Below, piece after piece: positions 27,196 to 34,670 of a stretch of 64,000 bases of DNA (positions are counted from its first letter, which is position 1; each line of letters begins with the position of its first letter). Under the pieces are notes generated by a model. That model saw only the letters and a list, made by a program, of their open reading frames with translations, did no database searches and was not told the origin of the DNA. The position numbers and the translations under genes are program-made. The stretch covers positions 965,001 to 1,029,000 of the forward strand of contig NZ_SBJL01000001.1 of NCBI RefSeq assembly GCF_004634425.1. The letters are read 5' to 3'. This DNA is from Vitreimonas flagellata. Lineage in GTDB: Bacteria > Pseudomonadota > Alphaproteobacteria > Caulobacterales > Aquidulcibacteraceae.

Positions 27196-28233
27196 ATGGA
27201 TTTTCTCACTGCGAGCTACGCAGGCCAGCCTATCTGGCTCTGGCTCGCATTCCTCTCTTTCATCGTATTCCTGCTCTGGGTGGACCTCGGTCTGCTCAAT
27301 CGCAAGGACAGCGTGATTTCGCCTAAGAAGAGCGCCATCATGTGGGCGAGCTTCGCGACGCTTGCGCTTCTGTTCGGGCTTTATGTTGGCTTCGTCTATC
27401 AGCCCGATCCGCAATATTATTCTTCGCCGGACAATTTGAACCAGCAGGCCGTAGTCCAGTACTTTACCGGATATCTGCTTGAGACCGCGCTCGCGTTCGA
27501 CAACATCTTCGTCATCTCGCTGATCTTTACGTATTTCGCAGTGCCGCGCGAATATCAGCACCGCGTGCTCTTCTGGGGCATCCTGGGCGCCATCTTCTTC
27601 CGCGCGATATTCATTTCTCTAGGCGCCACGGTGGTCAATTCGTGGACCTGGGTTCTCTACATCTTCGCCGCCTTCCTCATTTGGACGGGCTGGAAGATGG
27701 TCAGCGGCCACGGCCAGGAGATGAAGCTTGAAGACAACAAGCTGCTCGCCTTCGTGCGCGCCCGTATGCGAGTGACCGATCGCATCGAGAACCACAATTT
27801 CTTCGTGCGTCTCCCCGATCCGCAGACGGGCAAAGCGGTGCTCTACGCCACGCCGCTTTTCCTCGCGCTAATCATGGTGGAAGCGGCCGACATCGTTTTC
27901 GCGGTTGATTCGGTGCCGGCGATTTTTGCGGTCACGCGCGACCCCTTCATCGTTTACACATCCAACATCTTCGCCATTCTCGGCTTGCGGTCGATGTATT
28001 TCATGCTCGCGGCCGCGGTCGAGCGCTTCAAATATCTGAAGTACGGCCTCTCGCTCGTGCTGGTGCTGATCGGGGCAAAGATCATCTGGAACTTCGGGCT
28101 CTCGAAAGAGCTTGGCTGGGTTCCCTACCTGGAGCCGCACTGGGCGTTGCTCATGACGATCGCTCTGATCGGCGGCGCGATGCTCTACTCGCTCTACCGC
28201 ACGCGCGATGAGGCGCTCAGCAGCAGAGGCTAA
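27196..28233 (+). CDS. TerC/Alx family integral membrane protein
   Basis: A 345-residue protein with about nine membrane helices and the two TerC acidic motifs ETALAFDNIFVISL and EAADIVFAVDSVPAIFA. Members (TerC, Alx, MeeF) are linked to tellurite resistance and manganese export, and help metallate exported enzymes. The start follows a weak GAGACAAGAAG site. The upstream gap holds only the neighbouring terminator, so the yybP-ykoY manganese riboswitch often found ahead of such genes is not present. A hairpin at 28243 follows the stop. Confidence 0.92.
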   Translation: MDFLTASYAGQPIWLWLAFLSFIVFLLWVDLGLLNRKDSVISPKKSAIMWASFATLALLFGLYVGFVYQPDPQYYSSPDNLNQQAVVQYFTGYLLETALAFDNIFVISLIFTYFAVPREYQHRVLFWGILGAIFFRAIFISLGATVVNSWTWVLYIFAAFLIWTGWKMVSGHGQEMKLEDNKLLAFVRARMRVTDRIENHNFFVRLPDPQTGKAVLYATPLFLALIMVEAADIVFAVDSVPAIFAVTRDPFIVYTSNIFAILGLRSMYFMLAAAVERFKYLKYGLSLVLVLIGAKIIWNFGLSKELGWVPYLEPHWALLMTIALIGGAMLYSLYRTRDEALSSRG

Positions 28234-28242
28234 GCGTGCACT

Positions 28243-28278
28243 GAGGGCGAACCGCGAAAGAGCACGCGGTTCGCCCTC
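28243..28278 (+). terminator. Strong hairpin after terC, terminator-like
   Basis: Arms 28243-28256 and 28265-28278 pair perfectly over 14 bases (GAGGGCGAACCGCG) with an eight-base loop. No T-run follows, so it is either a weak terminator or an RNA-stabilising end. Confidence 0.65.
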
Positions 28279-28314
28279 ACCCCGTTCAAGCCGATTGCTA
28301 TGATGTGCGAAACT

Positions 28315-28347
28315 CATCGGCGGATGTGTTGCTTCACACCGCCGATG
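28315..28347 (+). promoter_or_regulatory. Inverted repeat upstream of sbtA
   Basis: CATCGGCGG(A)TGTG at 28315-28328 pairs with CACACCGCCGATG at 28335-28347, with one bulged A and a six-base loop. It lies 50 bases before the sbtA start. It could be a leader hairpin or a dimeric repressor/activator site. No regulator is identified. Confidence 0.45.
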
Positions 28348-28396
28348 CAGGGCACCTCCGCCGCCGCTCACCGATCCCAGGTGCGGAGTGGCTCTC

Positions 28397-29386
28397 GTGA
28401 TTGAATCCGGACTTAGCGCGGCGATCGTCAATCTCGCATCGCCGGCGATCCTCTTCTTCGCCCTCGGCGCGATCGCCGGCGCACTGCGCTCGGATCTCAC
28501 CATCCCGGACCAGGCGGCGAAGACGCTCGCCCTTTATCTGATGCTCTCAATTGGCTTCAAAGGCGGCGTTGAGGCGCACGCCGCCGGCTTCACGACAGAA
28601 TTGGTCGCGACGGGCGCACTGGGTGTGTTGTTCAGCTTCACCACACCGTTCGTCGCATTCTTCGTGTTACGGCATGTGTGCAAACTGGAGCGCATCACCG
28701 CCGCCGCCACCGCTGCGCATTATGGCAGTGTCTCACTCGTCACCTTCGCCGCCGGCGCAGAATATCTGCGCAGCATGGATGTCGCATTCAGCGGACACAT
28801 GGCCGCGGTGCTCGCGCTCATGGAGACCCCCGCCATCCTTGCCGCGCTTCTTGTGGTTGGCGAGCGGTCTCAGCCCGAAAACGGGCAGTATCGCGCCGGA
28901 CTCTGGCGGGAGGTCCTCTTGAACGGCGCCGCCGTGCTTCTGGTCGGCGCTTTTGTTGTCGGCCTCATCACGGGTGAGCGCGGCGCAAACCAACTGAGCG
29001 GCTTTGTCAGCGGACCGCTCTTCCAGGGCGCCTTGTGTCTCTTCCTGCTCGATATGGGCTTGTTGGCCTCGCGTCGTCTGGCGCAGAACTCGCAGCTCAA
29101 CGTCGCGAGTTTTGCCTTCGCTATCCTTTGGCCTGTATGCGCTGGCGGCGCCGGTGCGCTGGCAGCCTCATCCCTCGGACTTTCGATCGGAGACGCGACG
29201 CTCTTTGCTGTGTTGACGGCTTCCGCCTCTTACATCGCGGTGCCAGCGGCCATGCGTGTGGCGCTGCCGAAGGCCGACGCCGGCGTCTCATTGCCGATGG
29301 CGCTTGGCGTTACGTTCCCGTTCAATCTGATCGTCGGCATTCCCCTCTATCACGCCCTCTGCAGCGCACTTGGAGGTTTCCTATGA
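28397..29386 (+). CDS. sbtA: SbtA-like sodium-dependent bicarbonate transporter
   Basis: A 329-residue membrane protein with about ten helices in two inverted halves, matching the SbtA (DUF897) family, which imports bicarbonate with sodium. Typical segments are SPAILFFALGAIAGALRSDL, then LYLMLSIGFKGG, YGSVSLVTF and ASASYIAVPAAMRVALP. The GTG at 28397 is preferred because GGAG lies eight bases upstream; a GTG at 28388 would overlap that site. The stop overlaps the next start (ATGA), and the next product is a PII-like partner. This is the transporter-regulator pair known from cyanobacteria. No carboxysome or RuBisCO gene is in the window. Confidence 0.9.
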   Translation: MIESGLSAAIVNLASPAILFFALGAIAGALRSDLTIPDQAAKTLALYLMLSIGFKGGVEAHAAGFTTELVATGALGVLFSFTTPFVAFFVLRHVCKLERITAAATAAHYGSVSLVTFAAGAEYLRSMDVAFSGHMAAVLALMETPAILAALLVVGERSQPENGQYRAGLWREVLLNGAAVLLVGAFVVGLITGERGANQLSGFVSGPLFQGALCLFLLDMGLLASRRLAQNSQLNVASFAFAILWPVCAGGAGALAASSLGLSIGDATLFAVLTASASYIAVPAAMRVALPKADAGVSLPMALGVTFPFNLIVGIPLYHALCSALGGFL

Positions 29387-29688
29387 ACCTTGTTCCCAAA
29401 AAGCGGCTCGACATTTTCGTCGAACAGCACGGTCTCGCCGCCGTTGAAGACATGCTGGGCAAAAGCGGCTTCAAAGGATGGAGCGTGTTCCAGGGGATCG
29501 AAGGCGCCGGCGCTCACGGCATGTGGCGGCAGACAGGCGTCGGGGAACAAGCAGCCTTGCTCATTGTCGCCATTGGCAATGAAGACTCCGCGCAGGCGGC
29601 GCTCGTTTGGCTTGAGCAGTACTTCAAGACGTATTCCGGCGTGGCCACACTCGCTGACGTAAGTGTAATGCGTCCCGAGCGTTTCTGA
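29383..29688 (+). CDS. sbtB: SbtB-like PII regulatory protein
   Basis: A 101-residue ferredoxin-fold protein of the PII superfamily. It opens VPKKRLDIFVEQHGLAAVEDMLGKSGFKGWSV, has a short T-loop region (EGAGAHGMWRQTGVG) and ends with the core strands LLIVAIGNEDSAQ and ADVSVMRPERF. SbtB proteins bind adenine nucleotides, including cAMP or c-di-AMP in cyanobacteria, and gate SbtA at the inner membrane. It is coupled to sbtA by an ATGA overlap, and GGAGG lies upstream of its own start. The C-terminal CGPxGC redox tail of some SbtBs is absent. Confidence 0.85.
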   Translation: MNLVPKKRLDIFVEQHGLAAVEDMLGKSGFKGWSVFQGIEGAGAHGMWRQTGVGEQAALLIVAIGNEDSAQAALVWLEQYFKTYSGVATLADVSVMRPERF

Positions 29689-29692
29689 AGAC

Positions 29693-29718
29693 TCATCCGA
29701 TCCGCGTTCGCGCGCGTA
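29693..29718 (+). promoter_or_regulatory. Possible ECF11-type promoter before fasciclin gene
   Basis: TCATCCG at 29693-29699 is followed after 15 bases by CGTA at 29715-29718, 32 bases before the ATG. It differs at one base from the motif shared by the tspO and mipA promoters, with the same spacing and distance to the start. Weak on its own. Confidence 0.35.
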
Positions 29719-29749
29719 CACAGCGCATCACTTCCTAGGAGATCGATTG

Positions 29750-30328
29750 ATGAAAAGCACTCTTCGACTGACGCTGGCCTCATGCGCCGCGCTTGTGGCG
29801 CTCGCTGCCTGCGCGCAACAGACGCCCCCTGCTGCGGAAGAAACAGCTCAAGCAGCGGTAGAAGCGCCGGCCGCGTCGGGCACGATCGTCGATGCGGCCA
29901 TCGCGTCGCCCGATCACACGACGTTGGTGAGCGCTGTTCAGGCTGCGGGGCTTGTCGAGACGCTCTCCGGCGCCGGCCCCTTCACGGTGTTCGCGCCAAC
30001 CAACGCAGCGTTCGATAAACTTCCGCCCGGCGCGTTGCAAAGCCTGACGCAACCCGAGAACCGTGACGCGCTCTCGCGTATTCTCACTTACCATGTGGTC
30101 TCGGGCCGCGTGAGCGCGGCCGAACTCGGCGCTCAAATCGATGCCGGCGGCGGCAGCGCGACCTTGACGACGGTGCAAGGCGGCACGCTCACGGCAACGC
30201 GTGTGAACGGCGCCATTCGCCTCACCGATTCATCCGGCGCATATGCGACCGTTACGGCGGCCGACGTTGTCGGGTCCAACGGCGTGATCCACGTCATCGA
30301 TACGGTGGTCACCCCGCCAGCGGCCTAA
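29750..30328 (+). CDS. Fasciclin (FAS1) domain lipoprotein
   Basis: A 192-residue exported protein. The signal peptide ends in a lipobox-like LVALAAC, followed by a Pro/Ala/Glu-rich linker to about residue 45 and one complete FAS1 domain at about 46-190. It has the H1 motif GPFTVFAPTNAAFDKLP, the YH motif LTYHVVSG and the end strand GVIHVIDTVVTP. FAS1 domains mediate adhesion or bind small lipophilic molecules at the cell surface. AGGAG lies eight bases before the ATG. A near match to the motif before tspO and mipA lies upstream, and a hairpin terminator follows. Confidence 0.92.
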   Translation: MKSTLRLTLASCAALVALAACAQQTPPAAEETAQAAVEAPAASGTIVDAAIASPDHTTLVSAVQAAGLVETLSGAGPFTVFAPTNAAFDKLPPGALQSLTQPENRDALSRILTYHVVSGRVSAAELGAQIDAGGGSATLTTVQGGTLTATRVNGAIRLTDSSGAYATVTAADVVGSNGVIHVIDTVVTPPAA

Positions 30329-30350
30329 AGCGCGGCTAGTGAAGACCTGT

Positions 30351-30378
30351 GCGCCCGCCGCCTCAACGGCGGGCGCTT
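30351..30378 (+). terminator. Hairpin terminator after fasciclin gene
   Basis: GCGCCCGCCG at 30351-30360 pairs exactly with CGGCGGGCGC at 30367-30376 around a six-base loop, followed only by TT. The stem is strong but the T-run is poor. Confidence 0.65.
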
Positions 30379-30430
30379 CAGCGCTATGACGTCGATTGCC
30401 GCCAGCGTTCAACAGCCGCAAGAAAGCAGC

Positions 30431-30871
30431 ATGAAACGTCGCCTCGCATCGCTCCTCGCCGCGCTATTCTTTGCGCCAACCCTGGCGGCCGCGGAAACAG
30501 AGCTTAGGTTCTCGCGTCCGGGGGAAACGCAAGTCACCACGACAACCCTGCCCGATGGTGCGGAGATCATTACGTGCGACCGCGAGGCCATCCTCAATTT
30601 CTACTGCCTTCGCACAGATATCAATCGAGAAACAGGAGCGCTCGACGCCATCTCGGCGTCGCTGCTACACCAAGGCTGGGCGGTTCTTGGCGCCGACACC
30701 GACAGCCGCCCTTTCACTTTCATCTTCACCCGCCCTCAGGCCGGCACAGCCTGTCCCTTCCTGATCATGATGACGAGCGCGGACACAACACTTCCTGGGA
30801 GGCCTGCTCTGGAAGCAGGCATGGTCGAAATTCAGATCGCGCAAACAGTGGACGTGACCTGCCTCTTTTGA
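30431..30871 (+). CDS. Small secreted protein, unrecognised
   Basis: A 146-residue protein with a clear signal peptide (MKRRLASLLAALFFAPTLAAAE, in outline, cleaved near residue 22) and a mature domain of about 120 residues. The mature part has four cysteines (CDRE, FYCL, ACPF, VTCLF), enough for two disulfides. I do not recognise the family. The ATG at 30431 is used because the signal starts there; a start 45 bases earlier would bury it. It converges with the short-chain dehydrogenase gene, 19 bases between stops. A periplasmic location is likely. Confidence 0.65.
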   Translation: MKRRLASLLAALFFAPTLAAAETELRFSRPGETQVTTTTLPDGAEIITCDREAILNFYCLRTDINRETGALDAISASLLHQGWAVLGADTDSRPFTFIFTRPQAGTACPFLIMMTSADTTLPGRPALEAGMVEIQIAQTVDVTCLF

Positions 30872-30890
30872 ACACGGTCTGTCACTTCGA

Positions 30891-31622
30891 TTAGAACGGA
30901 ATCTTGGCTCCGTCCCACGCGAATGCGCAGCCGGAATCCGAAGACGCCAAGCGCTCCAATACATCGATCAGATGACGCGCGCTCTCTTCGGGCGAAAATA
31001 CGCCATGTGTTGCCGATCGCTGGAAAGGCTTCGACAGCGCACTATCCACAGTGCCCGGGTGCAGCGCCACACAAAGCGCCTTCGGGTTCCTTCGCGCCAA
31101 TTCGATCGCGCATGTCCGGATGATTTGATGCAACGCGGCCTTCGAGGCGCGATACGACGCCCATCCTCCTAAACGATTGTCCTCAATCGATCCAACGCGC
31201 GCCGACAGCGCGGCAAAAATACTGCGTCGTTCCTTGGAGAGAAGCGGCAGAAAATGTCTGGCGATGAGCGCGGGGCCCGTCGCGTTGATAGCGAACATCC
31301 GCTCAAACTGTGATGCGCTGAAGTGGCGCCACGTCTTTTCGGGCTGCATTGCATCACCGTGCAACGCGCCCGTGGCGACGAGCACGAAATCTACCGGGCC
31401 ATCCGCGCCGATCTGCGCCGCCGCTGCGGCGATGCTCGGTTCGTCAACCAGATCGAACGAAAATGGAAGACGCTTCGAACCCGCACGAGGCTCATGCCGC
31501 GCGCCGCAATACACTATTTCGATTCCCGGATTCTCAGCCAGACAATCCGCTAGGGCTCCGCCTATCGCGCCTTGGGCGCCGAATACGACCGCGCGCCCAA
31601 CGAGCGGTTGGCGATCTCCCAT
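30891..31622 (-). CDS. Short-chain dehydrogenase/reductase, C-factor-like
   Basis: A 243-residue Rossmann oxidoreductase. The nucleotide-binding Gly motif is GAQGAIGG near residue 16, the active-site Ser is in FAALSARVGSI and the catalytic pair is YRASK. The C-factor-like SDR subgroup often accompanies photolyase/TspO gene clusters, so a pterin or related carbonyl substrate is possible, but this is inference. The ATG at 31622 lies five bases after the mipA stop, so it is the second gene of a mipA-sdr unit. A TTG nine bases earlier would overlap the mipA end. Confidence 0.85.
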   Translation of the reverse strand: MGDRQPLVGRAVVFGAQGAIGGALADCLAENPGIEIVYCGARHEPRAGSKRLPFSFDLVDEPSIAAAAAQIGADGPVDFVLVATGALHGDAMQPEKTWRHFSASQFERMFAINATGPALIARHFLPLLSKERRSIFAALSARVGSIEDNRLGGWASYRASKAALHQIIRTCAIELARRNPKALCVALHPGTVDSALSKPFQRSATHGVFSPEESARHLIDVLERLASSDSGCAFAWDGAKIPF

Positions 31623-31627
31623 ACTAC

Positions 31628-32449
31628 TCAAAAGAGAGAACGTGAGAAGAAGACGCCGCCGCTGACTTGCGTGGCGTCGCCGCGCGTCTTTACGAGCGAA
31701 CTCTCGCCCGCATCACCGCTTAGTTGATCCATCGAAGCGAACGCACCGATAGACCATGGACTGGCGCCGTTTGGACGCCATAGGGCGTTGGCGCCGGCCC
31801 CGAACGAATACAAGCCGCCGTCCGCGTCGAACACCGCGAGGCCAGACGCCGCCGCTTGCGCCAGGTCCACATCGAAATATGCGCTGACGTAATCATCATC
31901 GACCAGACGAACGCGCGGCCCCAAGCCGTAACGAAGCGTCGATCCATCGAGCGCCACTTGTCCGCGCCATCTCAAGCCAATGTCGGCGACAAATCCCTCA
32001 TGGCCAGACACGCCCCGACGCGCCTCCGCCTCGACCAGCATCGGGCCCAAAGCATATTGCACAAACCCACCCAGTTCGAGGCTCGTATCGACATCGCCCA
32101 GCCCGACAAGATCGGCGCTGTCGTCGCCGCTCAACGCAAAGGCCTGCTCACCGCTCTCCTCACGGCCAAACTTCACGCGCGCGATCGGGCCTGCTTGCAG
32201 ATTGGGCGTGAGAACAGCGCGATAGCCGATCCCCTCCTGGACAGATGCAAAAAAGCGATCGCCATACGCCACGCGAATGTCGGGGACTATCGAAAGACGG
32301 ACCTCGTCGTCACCCTCGTACGATGGAGAAACGATAGCGCCGGCGCCAACGCTCAGACGCCAGCCGCTTGCATCACGCTCTTGCGCCGTCGCAACGCCCA
32401 CCGAAGCGCACAGCATCCCCAGTGTCAAACCTACAGTCGAAATGCGCAT
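31628..32449 (-). CDS. MipA/OmpV family outer-membrane protein
   Basis: A 273-residue outer-membrane beta-barrel. The signal peptide ends at VATAQ near residue 23, and the mature part begins SGWRLSVGAGAIVSPSYEGDDE, which is characteristic of the MipA/OmpV family (GLG-sYeGsd). Alternating strands run to a C-terminal phenylalanine (FFSRSLF), the usual BAM recognition end. Roles of the family include scaffold for murein enzymes or small-molecule passage. A TGATCCG-N15-CGTA motif lies 24 bases upstream of the ATG. The dehydrogenase gene follows after five bases. Confidence 0.88.
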   Translation of the reverse strand: MRISTVGLTLGMLCASVGVATAQERDASGWRLSVGAGAIVSPSYEGDDEVRLSIVPDIRVAYGDRFFASVQEGIGYRAVLTPNLQAGPIARVKFGREESGEQAFALSGDDSADLVGLGDVDTSLELGGFVQYALGPMLVEAEARRGVSGHEGFVADIGLRWRGQVALDGSTLRYGLGPRVRLVDDDYVSAYFDVDLAQAAASGLAVFDADGGLYSFGAGANALWRPNGASPWSIGAFASMDQLSGDAGESSLVKTRGDATQVSGGVFFSRSLF

Positions 32450-32472
32450 ACTACCCCCGCTAACGTCCTTGA

Positions 32473-32498
32473 TACGTCAATGGGGCAGACGCGGATCA
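32473..32498 (-). promoter_or_regulatory. Putative ECF11-type promoter of mipA-sdr
   Basis: On the minus strand TGATCCG occupies 32498-32492 and CGTA occupies 32476-32473, with 16 bases between TGATCC and CGTA. The CGTA lies 24 bases before the mipA ATG, a sensible -10 position. Sequence and spacing are the same as before tspO. They resemble RpoE/ChrR (ECF11) promoters as I remember them (TGATCC, then TA 18 bases on). Confidence 0.6.
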
Positions 32499-32529
32499 GG
32501 AGGTGTGGCGTGTTGCGCTCAACACAGCA

Positions 32530-32961
32530 TCAGGAGTCCGCACGCTGAACGATCGCGCCGCTGGCGAGCAATTCTTCGAGCAGAGCCATGGTCGCACGAC
32601 CGGACGCCGCCGTCGGGGCGAGCTTGGCGTGCTCGAAATACTTCAACAGCAGCCCCGGATTGATCTTGGCCAGTTCCACTTGCCCCATCGACCAAGATCC
32701 AAACGTGCGTTCGGTGATCTCCTCGAACGAAAGCAAGGTGACATGCGTATGTCTCGGATCACGAACGATGGCATTGTACAAAGCGCAAACCTGAGCGCGC
32801 CCGCCTTCGAGCACTTGGATAAATTGCGCATCAGACACGCACAGCAACCCGGTCACACCCCGCTCGGGATTCAGGCGTCGCGATTGCGCCATGATGTCTT
32901 CCAGCAGCTTTGAGCCACGCGGCTCGGCCATTTCGCTGCAATAGAGCAATCGCACCAGCAT
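32530..32961 (-). CDS. BLUF-domain blue-light sensor protein
   Basis: A 143-residue protein consisting of one BLUF (FAD-binding blue-light) domain plus a short helical cap. The photoactive Tyr7 is in LLYCSE, Asn31 is in NPERGVTG, Gln49 is in FIQVLEGG, and Trp90 and Met92 are in FGSWSMG. All residues needed for the flavin hydrogen-bond switch are present. There is no GGDEF, EAL or other output domain, so signalling should act through a partner protein. It starts four bases after the folE stop, implying co-transcription with folE and probably tspO. Confidence 0.92.
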   Translation of the reverse strand: MLVRLLYCSEMAEPRGSKLLEDIMAQSRRLNPERGVTGLLCVSDAQFIQVLEGGRAQVCALYNAIVRDPRHTHVTLLSFEEITERTFGSWSMGQVELAKINPGLLLKYFEHAKLAPTAASGRATMALLEELLASGAIVQRADS

Positions 32962-32965
32962 GGCG

Positions 32966-33676
32966 TCAGTCCTTAAGATTGATCAGAGACAAGAACTCAC
33001 GTCGAAGCGCAGGGTCCTTGAGAAAGACACCGCGCATGACGCTGTTGATCATTTTGGTGTTGTCGTCCTTCACGCCACGCCAATGCATACAATAATGATC
33101 CGCCTCCATGACGACGGCGAGGCCGTCGGGCCGAACCTTCTTGTTGAGCAAGTCAGCCAATTGCGTGATGGCCTCCTCCTGAATCTGCGGCCGCGACATG
33201 ATCCAGTGCGCCAAGCGCGCATATTTCGAGAGGCCGATCAGATTGGAATGCTGATTTGGCATGAGACCGATCCACACACGCCCCATGATCGGACAAAAAT
33301 GATGCGAACACGCGCTCCGAATAGTGACGGGGCCAACGATCATCAATTCATTCAGCGATTCCGCGTTGGGAAATTCCGTGACCTGCGGCGGCGGCGCATA
33401 GCGACCGGCGAACACCTCGGTGAGGTACATCTTGGCGACGCGACGCGCTGTGTCTTGCGTGTTGTGATCGCTTTTCGTGTCGATCACCAGGGCGTCGAGC
33501 ACCGTCTCGAACTTCTGCGCGACTTCTTCGAGAAGCGCATCCATATCGCCTGGTTCCAGCACGTCGGCGATGCAATCATTGGCGTGAAAGCGTCGCCCCT
33601 GGCTCTCCAGGCGCGCGCGAACACGCTGCGAAACACTCGCATCCGCCAAAGTCTCTGTCGATGGCCGCTTTGCCAT
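32966..33676 (-). CDS. folE: GTP cyclohydrolase I
   Basis: Converts GTP to 7,8-dihydroneopterin triphosphate, the first step of folate and biopterin synthesis. The 236-residue protein has the zinc ligands Cys123, His126 and Cys196 (ACSHHFCP and YCMHWRG) and the family segments SNLIGLSKYARL and EADHYC. Residue 124 is Ser where Glu is common (CEHH). The N-terminal 45 residues are longer than in minimal enzymes. Location between tspO and a BLUF gene rather than with fol genes suggests a dedicated pterin supply, for a cofactor or photo-antenna, rather than housekeeping folate. Confidence 0.92.
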   Translation of the reverse strand: MAKRPSTETLADASVSQRVRARLESQGRRFHANDCIADVLEPGDMDALLEEVAQKFETVLDALVIDTKSDHNTQDTARRVAKMYLTEVFAGRYAPPPQVTEFPNAESLNELMIVGPVTIRSACSHHFCPIMGRVWIGLMPNQHSNLIGLSKYARLAHWIMSRPQIQEEAITQLADLLNKKVRPDGLAVVMEADHYCMHWRGVKDDNTKMINSVMRGVFLKDPALRREFLSLINLKD

Positions 33677-33709
33677 ACCTACCCCACACGCATGAATTTT
33701 AGATAGCGC

Positions 33710-34465
33710 TTAGGCCTGACGTTGGCGACGTCTCGCGACGATGACAAGTACGGCCACGACCAGCAGCGCCAACGCCGCAGCCGCAGCAGCTTGCGCCACA
33801 AGCGTCTTTCGCGCCAGTTCCGCAGCATAGACGCCGCCCAGGCCCCAGGCGATCGGCAGGAGATAAAGCGCATTGCGCAAGCGCAAGGCCAACGCGCTCG
33901 CCAAAACAAGAGCAACGGCAATCGCGGCAAGCGCTGCAATTTGCGCATGCTCAGCGCCAATGAACCCTTCGATCGTCAGCGACGTCATGGCATTCACAAT
34001 CGCGGCAATCGTGAGCCAGCCGGCCAGCAGACTCATCGGCGCGCGCACCAACCACTGCTCCGGCGTCGATCCTGCTTCACCGGCGCGCGCAAGCGCAAAA
34101 ATAAGTGCCGCGGCGGCGACGCTCAGAATTCCAAGCGTCCACCAAACGCCATTCAGCGCCGCAGCAATAATCCAAAGCCCGCATCCACTCATCGCAAGCA
34201 CAGAACCCCAGACTAACATCGGTGGCGTGTCTGATCGTGGCCCCAGCACGACTTGGTAGCCGGCATGGGCGATCATGCCGATATAGAGCAGCCCCCAGAT
34301 CGAGAACGCGTAACCCGCCACGCGCAGCGTCGCATCGCCCTGGTAGGAAAATTCCCCAGCCGAAAGCCCGAACCCAAAGAGCGCCTGCGCAGTCGGAACC
34401 GCGACTGCGACAACAGCGGCCAATGCAGCCGCCAACACTCGAATTTGCACCAGCAAAGCGGCCAT
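33710..34465 (-). CDS. TspO/MBR-related membrane protein (long form)
   Basis: A 251-residue protein with about eight membrane helices and a short basic tail (RRRQRQ). The segments YAFSIWGLLYIGMIAHAGYQ and VRAPMSLLAGWLTIAAIVN match the long variant of tryptophan-rich sensory proteins. TspO proteins bind porphyrins and act in oxidative and light responses in the inner or outer membrane. It is the first gene of the tspO-folE-BLUF run, with 33 bases to folE. An ECF11-like promoter motif lies about 31 bases before the ATG. The family assignment is moderate because this long form is divergent from classical TspO. Confidence 0.65.
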   Translation of the reverse strand: MAALLVQIRVLAAALAAVVAVAVPTAQALFGFGLSAGEFSYQGDATLRVAGYAFSIWGLLYIGMIAHAGYQVVLGPRSDTPPMLVWGSVLAMSGCGLWIIAAALNGVWWTLGILSVAAAALIFALARAGEAGSTPEQWLVRAPMSLLAGWLTIAAIVNAMTSLTIEGFIGAEHAQIAALAAIAVALVLASALALRLRNALYLLPIAWGLGGVYAAELARKTLVAQAAAAAALALLVVAVLVIVARRRQRQA

Positions 34466-34495
34466 CCCAGATCGACCAAATCACGAAGGGGAAGG

Positions 34496-34521
34496 TACGC
34501 CGGCCGCGGCTAAACGGATCA
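34496..34521 (-). promoter_or_regulatory. Putative ECF11-type promoter of tspO-folE-BLUF
   Basis: On the minus strand TGATCCG lies at 34521-34515 and CGTA at 34499-34496, with 16 bases between TGATCC and CGTA. The CGTA is 31 bases before the tspO ATG. It is identical in core bases and spacing to the site before mipA, 2 kb away. The surrounding 34466-34670 gap holds nothing else I recognise. Confidence 0.6.
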
Positions 34522-34670
34522 GATCCGCTCCCGAACCTACGTCTGAACCTGAGCGCCGACCAAAAAGGAACGCATCTACGGACAGCCTGCCGGCGGAGGA
34601 TCCGCTTGGCCATTCAACAGAATGACACGCAAATCCTTTTCTTCACATCACCAAGGGACAAGGCCACTCC

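Noticed and set aside
30891-34465. Photolyase or cryptochrome gene expected with tspO, folE, BLUF and the dehydrogenase
   Set aside because: No FAD-photolyase motif is present in any frame here; if it exists it lies outside the window.
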